Shown here piece after piece: positions 32,701-43,730 of a DNA stretch of 64,000 nucleotides. This stretch comes from Ischnura elegans (taxonomy: Eukaryota; Arthropoda; Insecta; Odonata; Coenagrionidae). The stretch is from positions 89,063,851 through 89,127,850 of the forward strand of contig NC_060256.1 of assembly GCF_921293095.1 (NCBI RefSeq). Reading direction: 5' to 3'. The notes under the pieces are model-generated. The model made no database searches. It was given only the letters and a program-made list of their open reading frames with translations, and was not told the origin of the DNA. Position numbers and translations under genes: made by a program. Each line of letters begins with the position of its first letter. The first letter of the stretch is position 1.

Positions 32701-34725
32701 CAAGATTTTGTCCAACTTTATTTCATCTAATCTTTCGTCATTAAACTATTTGTTTACAAAAGACTGTTTCGTTTTAATCCTTAACGCCTTACTGTTATTT
32801 TAGATACCAAATATATATCATTTGAATAACACATAAGTTAATGTGTTTAGTAAACATGGGTTGCTCTTGAGGTTATCCCAGTCCATCGAAGTGAGTTGTT
32901 GCACTACGTTTTTGTTTATTTTATTCAGCCGATGAAGCAACATTTATCTAAAATGAATGGCTCACAAGTATCACGGTAATGAGTTCTTAAATACGCATTT
33001 CTTTCAATTATTTGACAGTCGTAGGGACTGTTCCCTGTTCTGCCAACAAAGGTTGCTTTTGAGGTTATCACTGTGCATCGGAACGCTGTTTAAGGTTTTG
33101 TCCAACTTTATTTCATCTAATCTTTCGTCAATAAACTATTTGTTTACAAAAGACTGTTTCGTTTTCATCCTAAATGCCTTACTGTTATTTTATATACCAA
33201 ATATATACCTATCATTTAAATAACACATAAGTTAATACGTTTAGTAAACATGGGTTGCTCTTGAGGTTATCCCAGTCCTTCGAAATGAGTTGTAGCACTG
33301 TGCTTGTGTTTATTTTATTCAGCCGATGAAGCAACATTTATCTAAAATGAATGGCTCACAAGTATCACGGTAATGAGTTCTTAAATACGCATTTCTTTCA
33401 ATTATTTGACAGTCGTAGGGACTGTTCCCGGTTCTGCCAACAAAGGTTGCTTTTGAGGTTATCATTGTGCATCGGAACGCTGTTCAAGATTTTGTCCAAC
33501 TTTATTTCATCTAATCTTTCGTCATTAAACTATTTGTTTACAAAAGACTGTTTCGTTTTAATCCTTAACGCCTTACTGTTATTTTAGATACCAAATATAT
33601 ATCATTTGAATAACACATAAGTTAATGTGTTTAGTAAACATGGGTTGCTCTTGAGGTTATCCCAGTCCATCGAAGTGAGTTGTTGCACTACGTTTTTGTT
33701 TATTTTATTCAGCCGATGAAGCAACATTTATCTAAAATGAATGGCTCACAAGTATCACGGTAATGAGTTCTTAAATACGCATTTCTTTCAATTATTTGAC
33801 AGTCGTAGGGACTGTTCCCTGTTCTGCCAAAAAGGTTGCTTTTGAGGTTATCACTGTGCATCGGAACGCTGTTTAAGGTTTTGTCCAACTTTATTTCATC
33901 TAATCTTTCGTCAATAAACTATTTGTTTACAAAAGACTGTTTCGTTTTCATCCTAAATGAATGGCTCACAAGTATCACGGTAATGAGTTCTTAAATACGC
34001 ATTTCTTTCAATTATTTGACAGTCGTAGGGACTGTTCCCGGTTCTGCCAACAAAGGTTGCTTTTGAGGTTATCATTGTGCATCGGAACGCTGTTCAAGAT
34101 TTTGTCCAACTTTATTTCATCTAATCTTTCGTCATTAAACTATTTGTTTACAAAAGACTGTTTCGTTTTCATCCTACATGCCTTACTGTTATTTTAGATA
34201 CCAAATATATATCATTTGAATAACACATAAGTTAATGTGTTTAGTAAACATGGGTTGCTCTTGAGGTTATCCCAGTCCATCGAAGTGAGTTGTTGCACTA
34301 CGTTTTTGTTTATTTTATTCAGCCGATGAAGCAACATTTATCTAAAATGAATGGCTCACAAGTATCACGGTAATGAGTTCTTAAATACGCATTTCTTTCA
34401 ATTATTTGACAGTCGTAGGGACTGTTCCCTGTTCTGCCAACAAAGGTTGCTTTTGAGGTTATCACTGTGCATCGGAACGCTGTTTAAGGTTTTGTCCAAC
34501 TTTATTTCATCTAATCTTTCGTCAATAAACTATTTGTTTACAAAAGACTGTTTCGTTTTCATCCTAAATGCCTTACTGTTATTTTAGATACCAAATATAT
34601 ATCATTTGAATAACACATAAGTTAATGTGTTTAGTAAACATGGGTTGCTCTTGAGGTTATCCCAGTCCATCGAAGTGAGTTGTTGCACTACGTTTTTGTT
34701 TATTTTATTCAGCCGATGAAGCAAC
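29710..34725 (+). repeat. 390-bp satellite array, block 2 (13 monomers, one truncated)
   Basis: Landmarks lie at 29829, 30219, 30613, 31003, 31393, 31783, 32173, 32567, 32957, 33351, 33741, 33961 and 34351. Spacing is 390, or 394 where a 4-bp insertion (atatACCTatc) occurs at the end of some B monomers. The type order is A B A B B A B' A B A B(trunc) A B. The monomer at 33741 is only 220 bp and lacks the last 170 bp; its junction lies in AAATG shared by both sides. That monomer also has a 1-bp deletion that breaks the 78-codon frame. Confidence 0.95.
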
Positions 34726-35160
34726 CCCAGACGGCACAGGAAGTTTTCGTACCTAAATACGAGGGTGGACCATCAAGATACAAAAATCGCGCTTAGGAAG
34801 TTACTAAAAAGGTTTTGTTTCTTTATTTCCTTTAATGACGAAAAAAGATGCAAGAGGACTGGCAAATTCATATGCATCGATAAAATTGTATCTCATCGAT
34901 AAAACTGTATTCGGTCTGGGACTATTTTCTTTCGCGGGTGGTGCCATCTGGTGCCATCGTGCCATATCCTCCTAGAAAGATCACATGTCTTCACAAGCCG
35001 ATGGAGCCCGCATCGTTTACGTAACGTCTCACCACATTTCAGGGATTTTTGTGGTTAAGTTTGTGAAAAATAGAGTGTCTGGTAATGGTGAAGTTTCCCT
35101 TATTCTTTAATTTCATTCACTGGGCTTCAGAAACGTGTTTGTGAGATATTTTTGTTAAAA

Positions 35161-35306
35161 ATGCCTTTCGTGTGTGTATTGTCGGGATGTAATGGAAACT
35201 CCGGGACATGGTTCAAGATTTTAGCTTTCCAAAAGATCCTGAGTTGAAGAAGAAGTGCATTTGGGCGATAAGAAGAAAACATTTCACCCCTCCGAAAAAC
35301 TGTGAG
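35161..35306 (+). pseudogene. THAP zinc-finger exon 1, frameshifted
   Basis: The frame starts MPFVCVLSGCNGNSG, the C-x4-C start of a THAP domain. After a one-base shift it continues as DFSFPKDPELKKKCIWAIRR and KHFTPPKNCE, with the diagnostic FPKDPELKKKW-like core (Cys in place of the usual Trp). The exon ends in GAG|GTGTAC, a usable donor. THAP domains are DNA-binding modules of P-element-type and related transposases and of host proteins derived from them. Confidence 0.75.
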
Positions 35307-35750
35307 GTGTACTCTCTTTCTCGTTGTAATTATTTGGATGTAATTTTAAGTCAGAAGTGGCGAACTATTCAGTACTGAAGTACTATTCAGTACTAAAAAT
35401 GGTGATTCAAAATATTGTAGCTGCAATTCTTTTGAAAATTCTTGCATTTTAGTTGTCTTTTTTGTAATAATTCATTCGGTAAACGTGTGGTTAAAGGAGA
35501 AACTAGGAATAAGCTGCCAAGTTTATAGGATCGAATATTGCTTCTTAGCTTGCCCTATGGTGTATTACACGTCGGCTTTCATCATTTCAAATTATCTTAT
35601 GCTATAGTTTATAACAATAAAAATATCAGGCATACAAATATTTACTGTATTTACGAGCCTAGTAATTTGATTTCTCATGCAGAAATACCAAAAATTGGAA
35701 ATGATTTGACCTAATAAGTTACATGGTATTTTATTATTTATTAATTTTAG

Positions 35751-35940
35751 GTGTGTGAGCTTCACATCGCACCTTGTGATATCAGAAAATAATCTGTGGC
35801 CTTGGACGAGATGACGAGGAGAAAATTCTTGCTGAATTGAAGGTGCCAAGATTGGAGGAAGGTACCATTGCTTCACTGTTACCTGTCGCCAAGAAGACAG
35901 ACATTGTGGCAGAAGTGACATATTTGTGGATGTGGATTTG
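35751..35940 (+). pseudogene. THAP zinc-finger exon 2, decayed
   Basis: After the acceptor TTAATTTTAG the sequence reads VCELHIAPCDI, the second half of the zinc site (C-x2-H, with the conserved His). A shifted frame then gives DDEEKILAELKVPRLEEGTI and ASLLP, the LKxPRLxxxaxPTifP segment that closes many insect THAP domains. An in-frame stop follows at 35940. The intron in the zinc-finger domain (35307-35750) explains why no long frame is visible. No catalytic domain follows within the element. Confidence 0.7.
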
Positions 35941-36713
35941 ATTTGTGCACGTTGATACTGTGATAGTGGACGTTCATCGGAGAAAGTATTGAAGATAGTT
36001 TTTATGTAACGACCTGTCCTCTTTTAAATTATTTTCTATTCGAAAGAGAATAAGAGTAATTGTTTCGCTAAATTAGATGTGGAATAGAAGAGGAAATTGG
36101 AAATATTATTGTGGTTGACAATAGAAAATACATAACATATGTATTGTATTTCTGTGGGTTTTTTCTTTCCTGCCTCGTTAAAATTTCTTGTGGTGGTGAC
36201 TTCATGCAAAGTAAGTAAAAAATTGGAGGTGTGATCTAAGAGATACCATGTTTTATTTTACAAGTGTTTATGCTGGTGATTTGGCAGGACTTTCATATTT
36301 TTAATAGGTTGATACATTTACTGCAGTGACCTAGAGACTTTTACTCATCCCAAATAATTTTTCAAATACTTAAGCGCCTGATATGGGTAAGTTTTAGTAG
36401 CTGAGACTGAACTATACGTTAATTTTTGCTTGCATTTTGATGAATTCGATAGTACTAATAGCAGATGTGTCAGCAATCCTGTTTCATTGGCAATTTTTAT
36501 TTAAAAATTTTATTTCGTCAGGCTTTAGGGTAAGCTTTTTAATGCTCGTGGGCTATGTGATGTCTTATTTAGTGTCAAAATTAATAAGAATTTACTCTTA
36601 TTAACATCTCAAGGTTTCCATGTAAGTACGAGCCACTTAAGAATGCTGGGGATGCGTGAATTAGCCTTGAGAATCTCATTTCTCGCAGTTATTTAAGTGG
36701 CCGAGTAAGTTTT

Positions 36714-36795
36714 GTAAGTTCTCAATAGGTAAATAGTACTGTATCATGGTAATTAGAATTCATGATATAGTATTATTTACCTATTGAGAACTTAC
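36714..36795. repeat. Long inverted repeat, 35-bp arms
   Basis: GTAAGTTCTCAATAGGTAAA... and its reverse complement form arms of 35 bp with 3 mismatches around a 12-bp spacer. It lies in the right-hand part of the CCCAG-ended element and could fold into a strong hairpin. Confidence 0.85.
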
Positions 36796-37040
36796 AATTC
36801 ATAATGATTCATAACATTCTCATCGATTGAGTATTAGCCTGAGTGCTGTGTTCCTCCGCGCTTTGTATCCTATCGTACGTGCTTAGTAGCGGACATTCAC
36901 ATGCTGCGTACGCGCTTCGTCGACAGGCCGCGAATGGAAAGTATCCATTGACGAAAAGCGACGAAGCGGCATAGTATCCCCGTAGTCAATGGGTACTATG
37001 TACATACGAATTAGATATGGAGGGTTCTGTGCCGTCTGGG

Positions 37041-37475
37041 ACATTTATCTAAAATGAATGGCTCACAAGTATCACGGTAATGAGTTCTTAAATACGCATT
37101 TCTTTCAATTATTTGACAGTCGTAGGGACTGTTCCCTGTTCTGCCAACAAAGGTTGCTTTTGAGGTTATCACTGTGCATCGGAACGCTGTTTAAGGTTTT
37201 GTCCAACTTTATTTCATCTAATCTTTCGTCAATAAACTATTTGTTTACAAAAGACTGTTTCGTTTTCATCCTACATGCCTTACTGTTATTTTAGATACCA
37301 AATATATATCATTTGAATAACACATAAGTTAATGTGTTTAGTAAACATGGGTTGCTCTTGAGGTTATCCCAGTCCATCGAAGTGAGTTGTTGCACTACGT
37401 TTTTGTTTATTTTATTCAGCCGATGAAGCAACATTTATCTAAAACGAATGGCTCTCAAGTATCACGGTAAAGCTC
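37041..37475 (+). repeat. 390-bp satellite array, end block
   Basis: After the inserted element the array resumes in register at 37041, with one full type-B monomer (landmark 37058) and about 28 bp of the next (ATCTAAAACGAATGGCTC), which has lost the ATG. The array ends at about 37475. Confidence 0.92.
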
Positions 37476-37763
37476 ATTTCATATACAGTAAACATATTAA
37501 CTTATATTACTTCATATATAGTAAACATATTAACTTATATGTATAAATCTATGCAAAGAAATATCCCAATTTTTTTGCGGTTACATATGTCATATATTAC
37601 AACACTTTCCAATCCTGTTTTCCTTTAAAACTACATCTCTTCATTTTCACTTAATTTTTAACTTCGCGGCGTTTTGTGCCTCTTTGCGCATTTCGCCATG
37701 ACAGGTTGCTTTCTGAGGTTATCCCTCTCTCCAATGGGTGCTTTCCATTCATTGACACACAAA
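37476..37763. other. Array edge: short tandem duplication and a satellite-like half monomer
   Basis: A 33-bp AT-rich unit (catatatagtaaacatatta...) is duplicated at about 37481-37550. At 37704-37727 GGTTGCTTTCTGAGGTTATCCC matches the motif that occurs twice in every satellite monomer, suggesting a diverged relative of the satellite outside the homogenised array. Confidence 0.55.
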
Positions 37764-38776
37764 TGCCTTGTTTCCACTACGAAGGGTCTACAGCGGTTAG
37801 GGGATGATGGGTAACCTGACCAGCGTTCCAACGGGAAGTTTGTCCGAATACCCTGCCGGGAACAGAAGTTTGGGGGAGGTAAATAGTTGAGTAACGAAAT
37901 AGCGTGTGATGAAAATGTAGGTTCAAGTAGCTAGATTATTGCCTTTGATCAACATTTATTTAATGCTGTGGGGAAATTGGATCCGCCTCCGGAACAAATG
38001 GAAGAAGAAATGCGACGGAGGAGGAACCTGAGGGCCTATATTATAAATAGGTTAAGAAGAAAACCCCGGCATTACATAAGAAGAAGTTGACGGTTTGTTA
38101 GCAGTCAGGGCATGGAAGAAGGAGGGGGTCAGGGGTTTTGGGATGGAGATGTTCCCAAATGACCCGATGCATTAAAAAAACATATCGTATCCAGCGGGAT
38201 GCATTTCAAATGCTGTGCAATGGAATAAGGACTAGCATCGCTAAAATAAGTACGCGCACGCGAGAAGCTATTCTCGTCTCTTAAGGATAGCGATTGCACT
38301 GTACTACCTCAAGTTTGGGTCAGATCTGCGATGTCAACATAGGCCGATTTTATACCCGAGCAGCCAAGTCTGCCCACACCTGTTTGTGGCCTTTAAATGT
38401 ACCCCGAAACCTCCGTTGCATATTTTCCTCTTCATAAATCGGGAGCAAGATCTCCGTCTCGTCGTCAAAAAAATTCTTTCTCTCAGGATTGGCCATCCCC
38501 GCTCTTATTTAAAAAAATATGTACTCGCAACGTTTTTCCTGCCTTCAATAATTGCCTGATCTCGTGGTTGTTAGACGAAATACGTTCGTCAATTGCTCAC
38601 TAGATCCGGAAACTAGCGTTCCCACTACGATTTCTAACCCGCGTTACCTGCTAACCCGCGTCAGCCAACCCGGGTTACAATTCTGACCGGGGTTGGCGCT
38701 AACTGCCGTTTCCACAACGATATGTAACCCGGGTCAGCGCTAACCCGCGTAAGAAGGGCGTAGTGGAAACAAGGCA
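37764..38776. mobile_element. 1-kb inverted-repeat element with TGCCTTGTTTCCACTACG ends
   Basis: Perfect 18-bp inverted ends at 37764-37781 and 38759-38776, each bordered by AAA on the outside (possible 3-bp duplication). The right subterminal region is built of AACCCGCGTTA/AACCCGGGTTA repeats. No coding sequence was found. A 3-bp duplication would suit PIF/Harbinger, but an AAA flank in AT-rich DNA is weak evidence. Confidence 0.75.
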
Positions 38777-39258
38777 AAAGATTATTCTCTAGAAAGATGT
38801 GTATGTACGTGTTAAAAATGACGTAGCAAGTTTTGGCCGCCAACTGTAGCGCCATCCTACTTTTGCAGCGGCCAAAAAAGTAACTTCGGCTATGCTAGAG
38901 CGCTAAATTCAAATTGAATAGCCTTTTTCCCCGCCCCCCTTTCCTTAGGATTACCAATATTACTATTTATTAACAACTCGGGCCAATGACCCGTTATCAT
39001 AGTTGATATCCATTACGGTTCGCTAGGGTGAAAACACTAAAAAAAAATAATTGAGTAATACAAAGCACATTTATTAAGATTTCTTGCATATTACATTGTG
39101 ATCACACTGCAGTAGCCTTTGACACAGAACAATAAAATGATACAAAACAATTATACAAAAAGATGGGATTATATCCACAAATGTGAAGTAACAATCAAAT
39201 GTGCAACAGAAAAGTTTGAGAACTGCACCTCAACATTAATAATGAAATGAATCCCTAA
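38777..39258. other. Intergenic, nothing recognised
   Basis: No frame, repeat or RNA feature supported. Confidence 0.5.
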
Positions 39259-40829
39259 GGGTGCTATTCGTAGACGGCACTTTAAGCTAAATTATACATT
39301 AGCTGGGCTAAAGTCTGCTTTCTCTGTTTCATAAACACCACTTTAGAAGAAAAATGGCAGAATTGTCACTTTACCGTAAAGTGCCCAACCGGAGCTCACT
39401 TAGGGTAAAGTGTTCTTTACGGATGAATAAATATGGCTGCTTTTGAAGTTGAAATAACCAGAAATTTTCAAGAAATAACCAGACACGTAATGTGCCTCTC
39501 TTTCCGGAAAATATATCGAGTCAGTATTGCTGGAGATGACCCATTACTTCTGCAGTTGAACTCTATTAGTTGTTATACTACCTAGGACATTTTTACGATT
39601 ATGTGATAATTACAGCACAGTAAGAGGTTGAATAGGTTGGCATAATTTGTGTTGATTTTTAAAACAAGCTAATTATGTTCTTAGGTTATGCATGTGTTTA
39701 TATTCTAGAATTTCCCCCCTAGAAATGATAGCAAATTTCTGTTTATATTGGAGCCAATGGTCCTCTTAAGCAGACTTGATTTTCATATCGTTTGGCAAAC
39801 CAAATGCTATTTTCTAAACATTTCATTGTATTTTAAGCGTTTTCATTCCATAATTGCTTTATGTACTCTTTCCACATGCCTCCATATTATGTTAACATTT
39901 TCTTGTTTCTGTCATTTTGAAACTAGAGAGTTTTTGTTTCGTTTTTCGATTAGTCATTTGAATGTTTACAATGATGAAATAGTATCTTGCCATGAAAGGC
40001 AGCAATAAATAAGTAAAACATACTTTCCTTCATAGTCATATTATCTGCAGCTAAGCAATATTTTATCGAGGATGTATATACATACAGCCGCATACATCAA
40101 CATCCCAAGAATTAAAATACTAGTAAGAACAAAAAAATTCAATAAACACCAATACCTACTTCAAAATATGCGTCCACCTGAGACAACCACTGATTGGAAA
40201 ATCTTCAAATTGATTACTACAGTTTCAAGTTAACGTGAGAGAATTTCACTATTTCACCCACCTTCAATGAACTTATACCATCAAACTTCGACTAACATGT
40301 AGTCCAAACAACCGTGTGCAGTTAAACAGGCAAGATTATCATAAAATGATGTGAAAATATCAGCATTTGTATCTTTACTTTGCTGAAAACATCGAAGTGC
40401 ATTTCCAATGCAGGAAGCTAATTAAAAGTGAGCTTTTATTCACCTAACTCAGTCATTATCATACAAAAAAGTTAGTGGGGAAAAGCTTCGGACAACGCAG
40501 TATTAATTTACATCTGCACACAAAATGAGAGAACGAGAAAATGTAGCTTAATAAAATCTTTGCACAATACAACATGGAAACCTAGTCCCCAAAAACCTGT
40601 AAACAACTTAGCAATTCATATCCTGAGTCAATTTTTTGTTAACCTTTATGAAGCGTTCATTGCCAACACTCAAAATTTCAATGCCTGATCGAGACTTAAG
40701 CAGCTACAGTTCCACTTTATAAAGTGAGATCCTGGGGATGCCTTTGAAGTGAACTTTAGCTAAACTCTCACTTTACCGTAAAGAGACTTTGTAAAGTGAG
40801 GAATTTTAGTGTCTCTATGAATCGCACCC
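39259..40829. mobile_element. 1.6-kb inverted-repeat element with GGGTGCKATTC ends
   Basis: The left end GGGTGCTATTCGTAGACGGC and the reverse complement of the right end GGGTGCGATTCATAGAGACA agree at 15 of 20 positions. Subterminal CTTTACSGTAAAGTG palindromes occur near both ends (39370-39420 and 40720-40800). The flanks are TAA on the left and TTA on the right, close to the TWA target of PIF/Harbinger but not identical. No transposase frame is present. Confidence 0.65.
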
Positions 40830-42985
40830 TTAAATGCTTTTTTACCCCAAAAACACTTTGTATGGCACTGCATAACATAATAAATAAAAATGTAAATGAA
40901 ATACAAAGATTTCTTAAAAATCTAATGGCACAATTAAGTGGTCATGATTCCAATTGGTTACGCATCATTGTAATTCCAAATACATACAGCTACACCATTG
41001 ATATGAAAACACTGACTATAAGATGGCCTGTAGGCAAAGATAAGGAATACCTTAGATGTACACCATGGCAATGTCAAAAATTTTACTTTTGCATATTTTC
41101 CTATCAAGGTTATTAATTTGGTTAAGAGCAAAGCTTCATTTCCATGTCCATTGCCGCAGGAGAAATCTGCAGGTTGAACCACTTCAGCAACTTCAGTTTC
41201 AAGATACTGTCAGAGCAAACAAAAAATATATAAAAATATGTCACCCAATAAAAAGCAGGTACTCATAAAGATGAATGCGAAAGTACATTAGCAATCCCAT
41301 CAAGTTGATTACATACCTCTAAGCTCCATGCCTTGGAATGTTAGAAATCCAATGGAATTTTTCAATATTCAATCCCATTCATCAGTTTAACTGCTCCATT
41401 ATCCTGATCTAAGGTTTCACATTGTACTTGGGTGATGAATGACATCAATTCAGATACTGTCAAGGTAAAAAAAAAGATAAATGACAATATGTTACCTGGT
41501 AAAAGAGAGATGGCCATAGATATGAATATCAAAGTACATAGTCAATTCCATCAAGTTCAACACGAGCCATTCCATATCAATGCAAAATAAAGTGTTTACA
41601 TCACCATTTTAGATTTTGTGGAAATTTGTTACGATGATTGCAAGTGCTGGAGCAATAATTACCAAATTTTCAATTTTTTATCTGAAGCAGTTACAGAAAT
41701 ATGGCTAAGTAATATTTTCATAAACTGACAAAAAAGGGAGAACAAATATTTTTCATCACTCTTTGTGCTGTCTTAATTGAGCTGCAGAGATGGGAAAGGT
41801 GTCATATACCAACATTTTGTACACTATTTCCAGTGAGATACAAGTATTAGATAGAAAGTTTTGCAGAAGGGTTATGCAACATTCTTTCAAGTTCTCTGCT
41901 GTATTTATCCATCTGAAGATGGCATGTATAGCAGGCATTCCAGTCTGCTTCTTCAGGCTGGAAGTGAAGGTTCAAATGAAAAAAAATGTCAACTGAATTA
42001 AAAAATCAGCTTGAGTTGACATAAATAAAATGGACAAGTGCCTATTCAGAAACACCTAAAGTGGGGGAACTTGAAAATTTGGAGAGTGAAATGTTTCAAA
42101 TTTGATGACTCTTGACATTTAAAGAATATTCTTTTGACAGGTGGAACATCTAAATTAAGTCATAACTTAGGAGTTTGAGACATAATGCAAAAGAACCTCT
42201 GATGATAAAATAGATGCACATGACTAAGGGCCTATCTGAGGCTTTCTGAGTCCGTACTTCACAAGACTTAATCTACAACCAGATAATGAACGACTATCTT
42301 GTTTCTCTGTTGGTGAGACTTTTTCCTTACATTTTTATTGAAGATAAAATTAAGTACCACATGGCTAAGCTATTACATTATGTCATGATGATGATCAAAT
42401 CTGTTGAGTGATTCATTTATTAGCTTAATTATTAGCTGGACTGAGTGGCCACACCCCACTTGTGAATATTCAACTCAACAAATCATAAAATGAATGAGTG
42501 ACAATGCCAAGCAAAATGTGGCATAGAAAATAACTTAAGTAATAACAAGCAATGCAGTGTAAAATAGCATTTCAACTGATCACCAATTGATTGAAACATA
42601 CGTACATAATTCTGAATATTGCCCTTGAGAAACTGTTACACCTAAAACTTTGCAAGACTCCCTTGAAGTAAATTTAAATTTAACATGTTCCACTCTGACT
42701 GTAAAATTCAGTTCATTACTGTAACCTTACTCAGACTAGATCATTTAATGTGATCTGTAAAACTGGAATTAGCATAAAATAACCTGCAACATGGCCTCCA
42801 TTAGGCAACCAGCTCTCTAGCTCCATTAGGACTGCCACAAGTATTGCTGAAACAACACCATTAATGTATGAGCCAGTTTTTCCAAACATAAGAATTCTTA
42901 TTCCATAAAGAAACTTATATCAATTTTAAAATTTGGTAGATATTTAGTATCAGAACCAGCTATGGGTGTACCACTTTTGAACAAT
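40830..42985. other. Non-coding region with two diverged tandem units
   Basis: No recognisable gene. Two diverged units of about 250 bp begin at GATACTGTCA (41203 and 41453) and continue through ...AAGTACAT...GCAA/TCAATTCCATCAAGTT. They resemble the better preserved tandem repeat at 42990-43760 in their TTCCATCAAGTTGA segment, so this may be the eroded edge of that array. Confidence 0.4.
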
Positions 42986-42989
42986 ATTA

Positions 42990-43730
42990 AAATTACGATT
43001 TTTCAACAGTAAAGGGCACCCAACAGTTCAGAACCTCAATCATACAAATCCAATGTCTCACGATAGAAGAGGATAATGAATGAAACCATTGACTACACAG
43101 CGAAGAAAAAAAGTTCTACTAGAGAAAGACTCCAGTTCAGATCAAAGGGGATGTAATCGTAAAATTAAATTTCAAAGATCATTACCAATTCCATTGCGTT
43201 GAAATTTATCCAAAAATCACACCCCAACATGATAGAAATCCAAGAGCATTTTACTACAGATCTTGCCAATATTCACTTAACCATGTCCAGCATACAAAGC
43301 CAATGTCCCATGCTATACGCGACTGATGAATTATAGCATAAATTTCACTGTGAAGAAAAAAATAAGATAGGTTCCCATTCGAAGAGGTCATATTCATAGA
43401 ATGTAATTAGAGTTCTTACCTATTTCATTGAGTTGATCTTTATCCAACATTCACACCTCAACGTGATAGAAATTGAAGAGCTTTTTTCAATAGAATACGC
43501 CAATTTTCACTTGACAAAATACACCATACACGTCCAATGTCTCATGCTATATGTGATTGATGAATAATAGCATATATTACACTATGAAGAAAAAAAGCAA
43601 ATGGGATAAGGTGCACAATCAAAGAGGTTCTAGTCATAGAATTTAATTAAAATAATTACCTATTCCATAGAGTTGACCACGTCCAACATTCACACCTCAA
43701 CATGATAGAAATTCAATTCAAGGGCACATC
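42990..43730. repeat. Tandem repeat with a period of about 236 bp
   Basis: Units aligned on ATTACCWATTCCATNGNGTTGA start at 43182, 43417 and 43655 (spacing 235 and 238), with a further partial unit to the left (CCAATGTCTCACGATAG at about 43050). Each unit carries CACACCYCAACRTGATAGAAAT, CCAATGTCYCATGCTATA and a GAAGAAAAAAA tract. Copies are clearly diverged, so the array is not being homogenised. No frame is conserved. Confidence 0.75.

Larger units (their letters stand above)
34726..37040. mobile_element. 2.3-kb CCCAG-ended transposon in the satellite (AC duplication)
   Basis: Inverted ends CCCAGACGGCACAG and, as reverse complement of the right end, CCCAGACGGCACAG, a perfect 14 bp. The intact satellite reads GAAGCAACATTTAT; here GAAGCAAC precedes and ACATTTAT follows the element, so the duplication is exactly AC. 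Landmark spacing 34351 to 37058 is 2707 = 390 + 2315 + 2, which confirms it. Inside are two exons of a decayed THAP-domain gene and a long inverted repeat (36714-36795). It shares the CCCAG end and 2-bp duplication with 14722-19816 and 59317-63246. Confidence 0.88.

Noticed and set aside
25430..37475. CRISPR-like array
   Set aside because: The whole 390-bp unit is repeated with no variable spacers, and the context is eukaryotic; this is a satellite.
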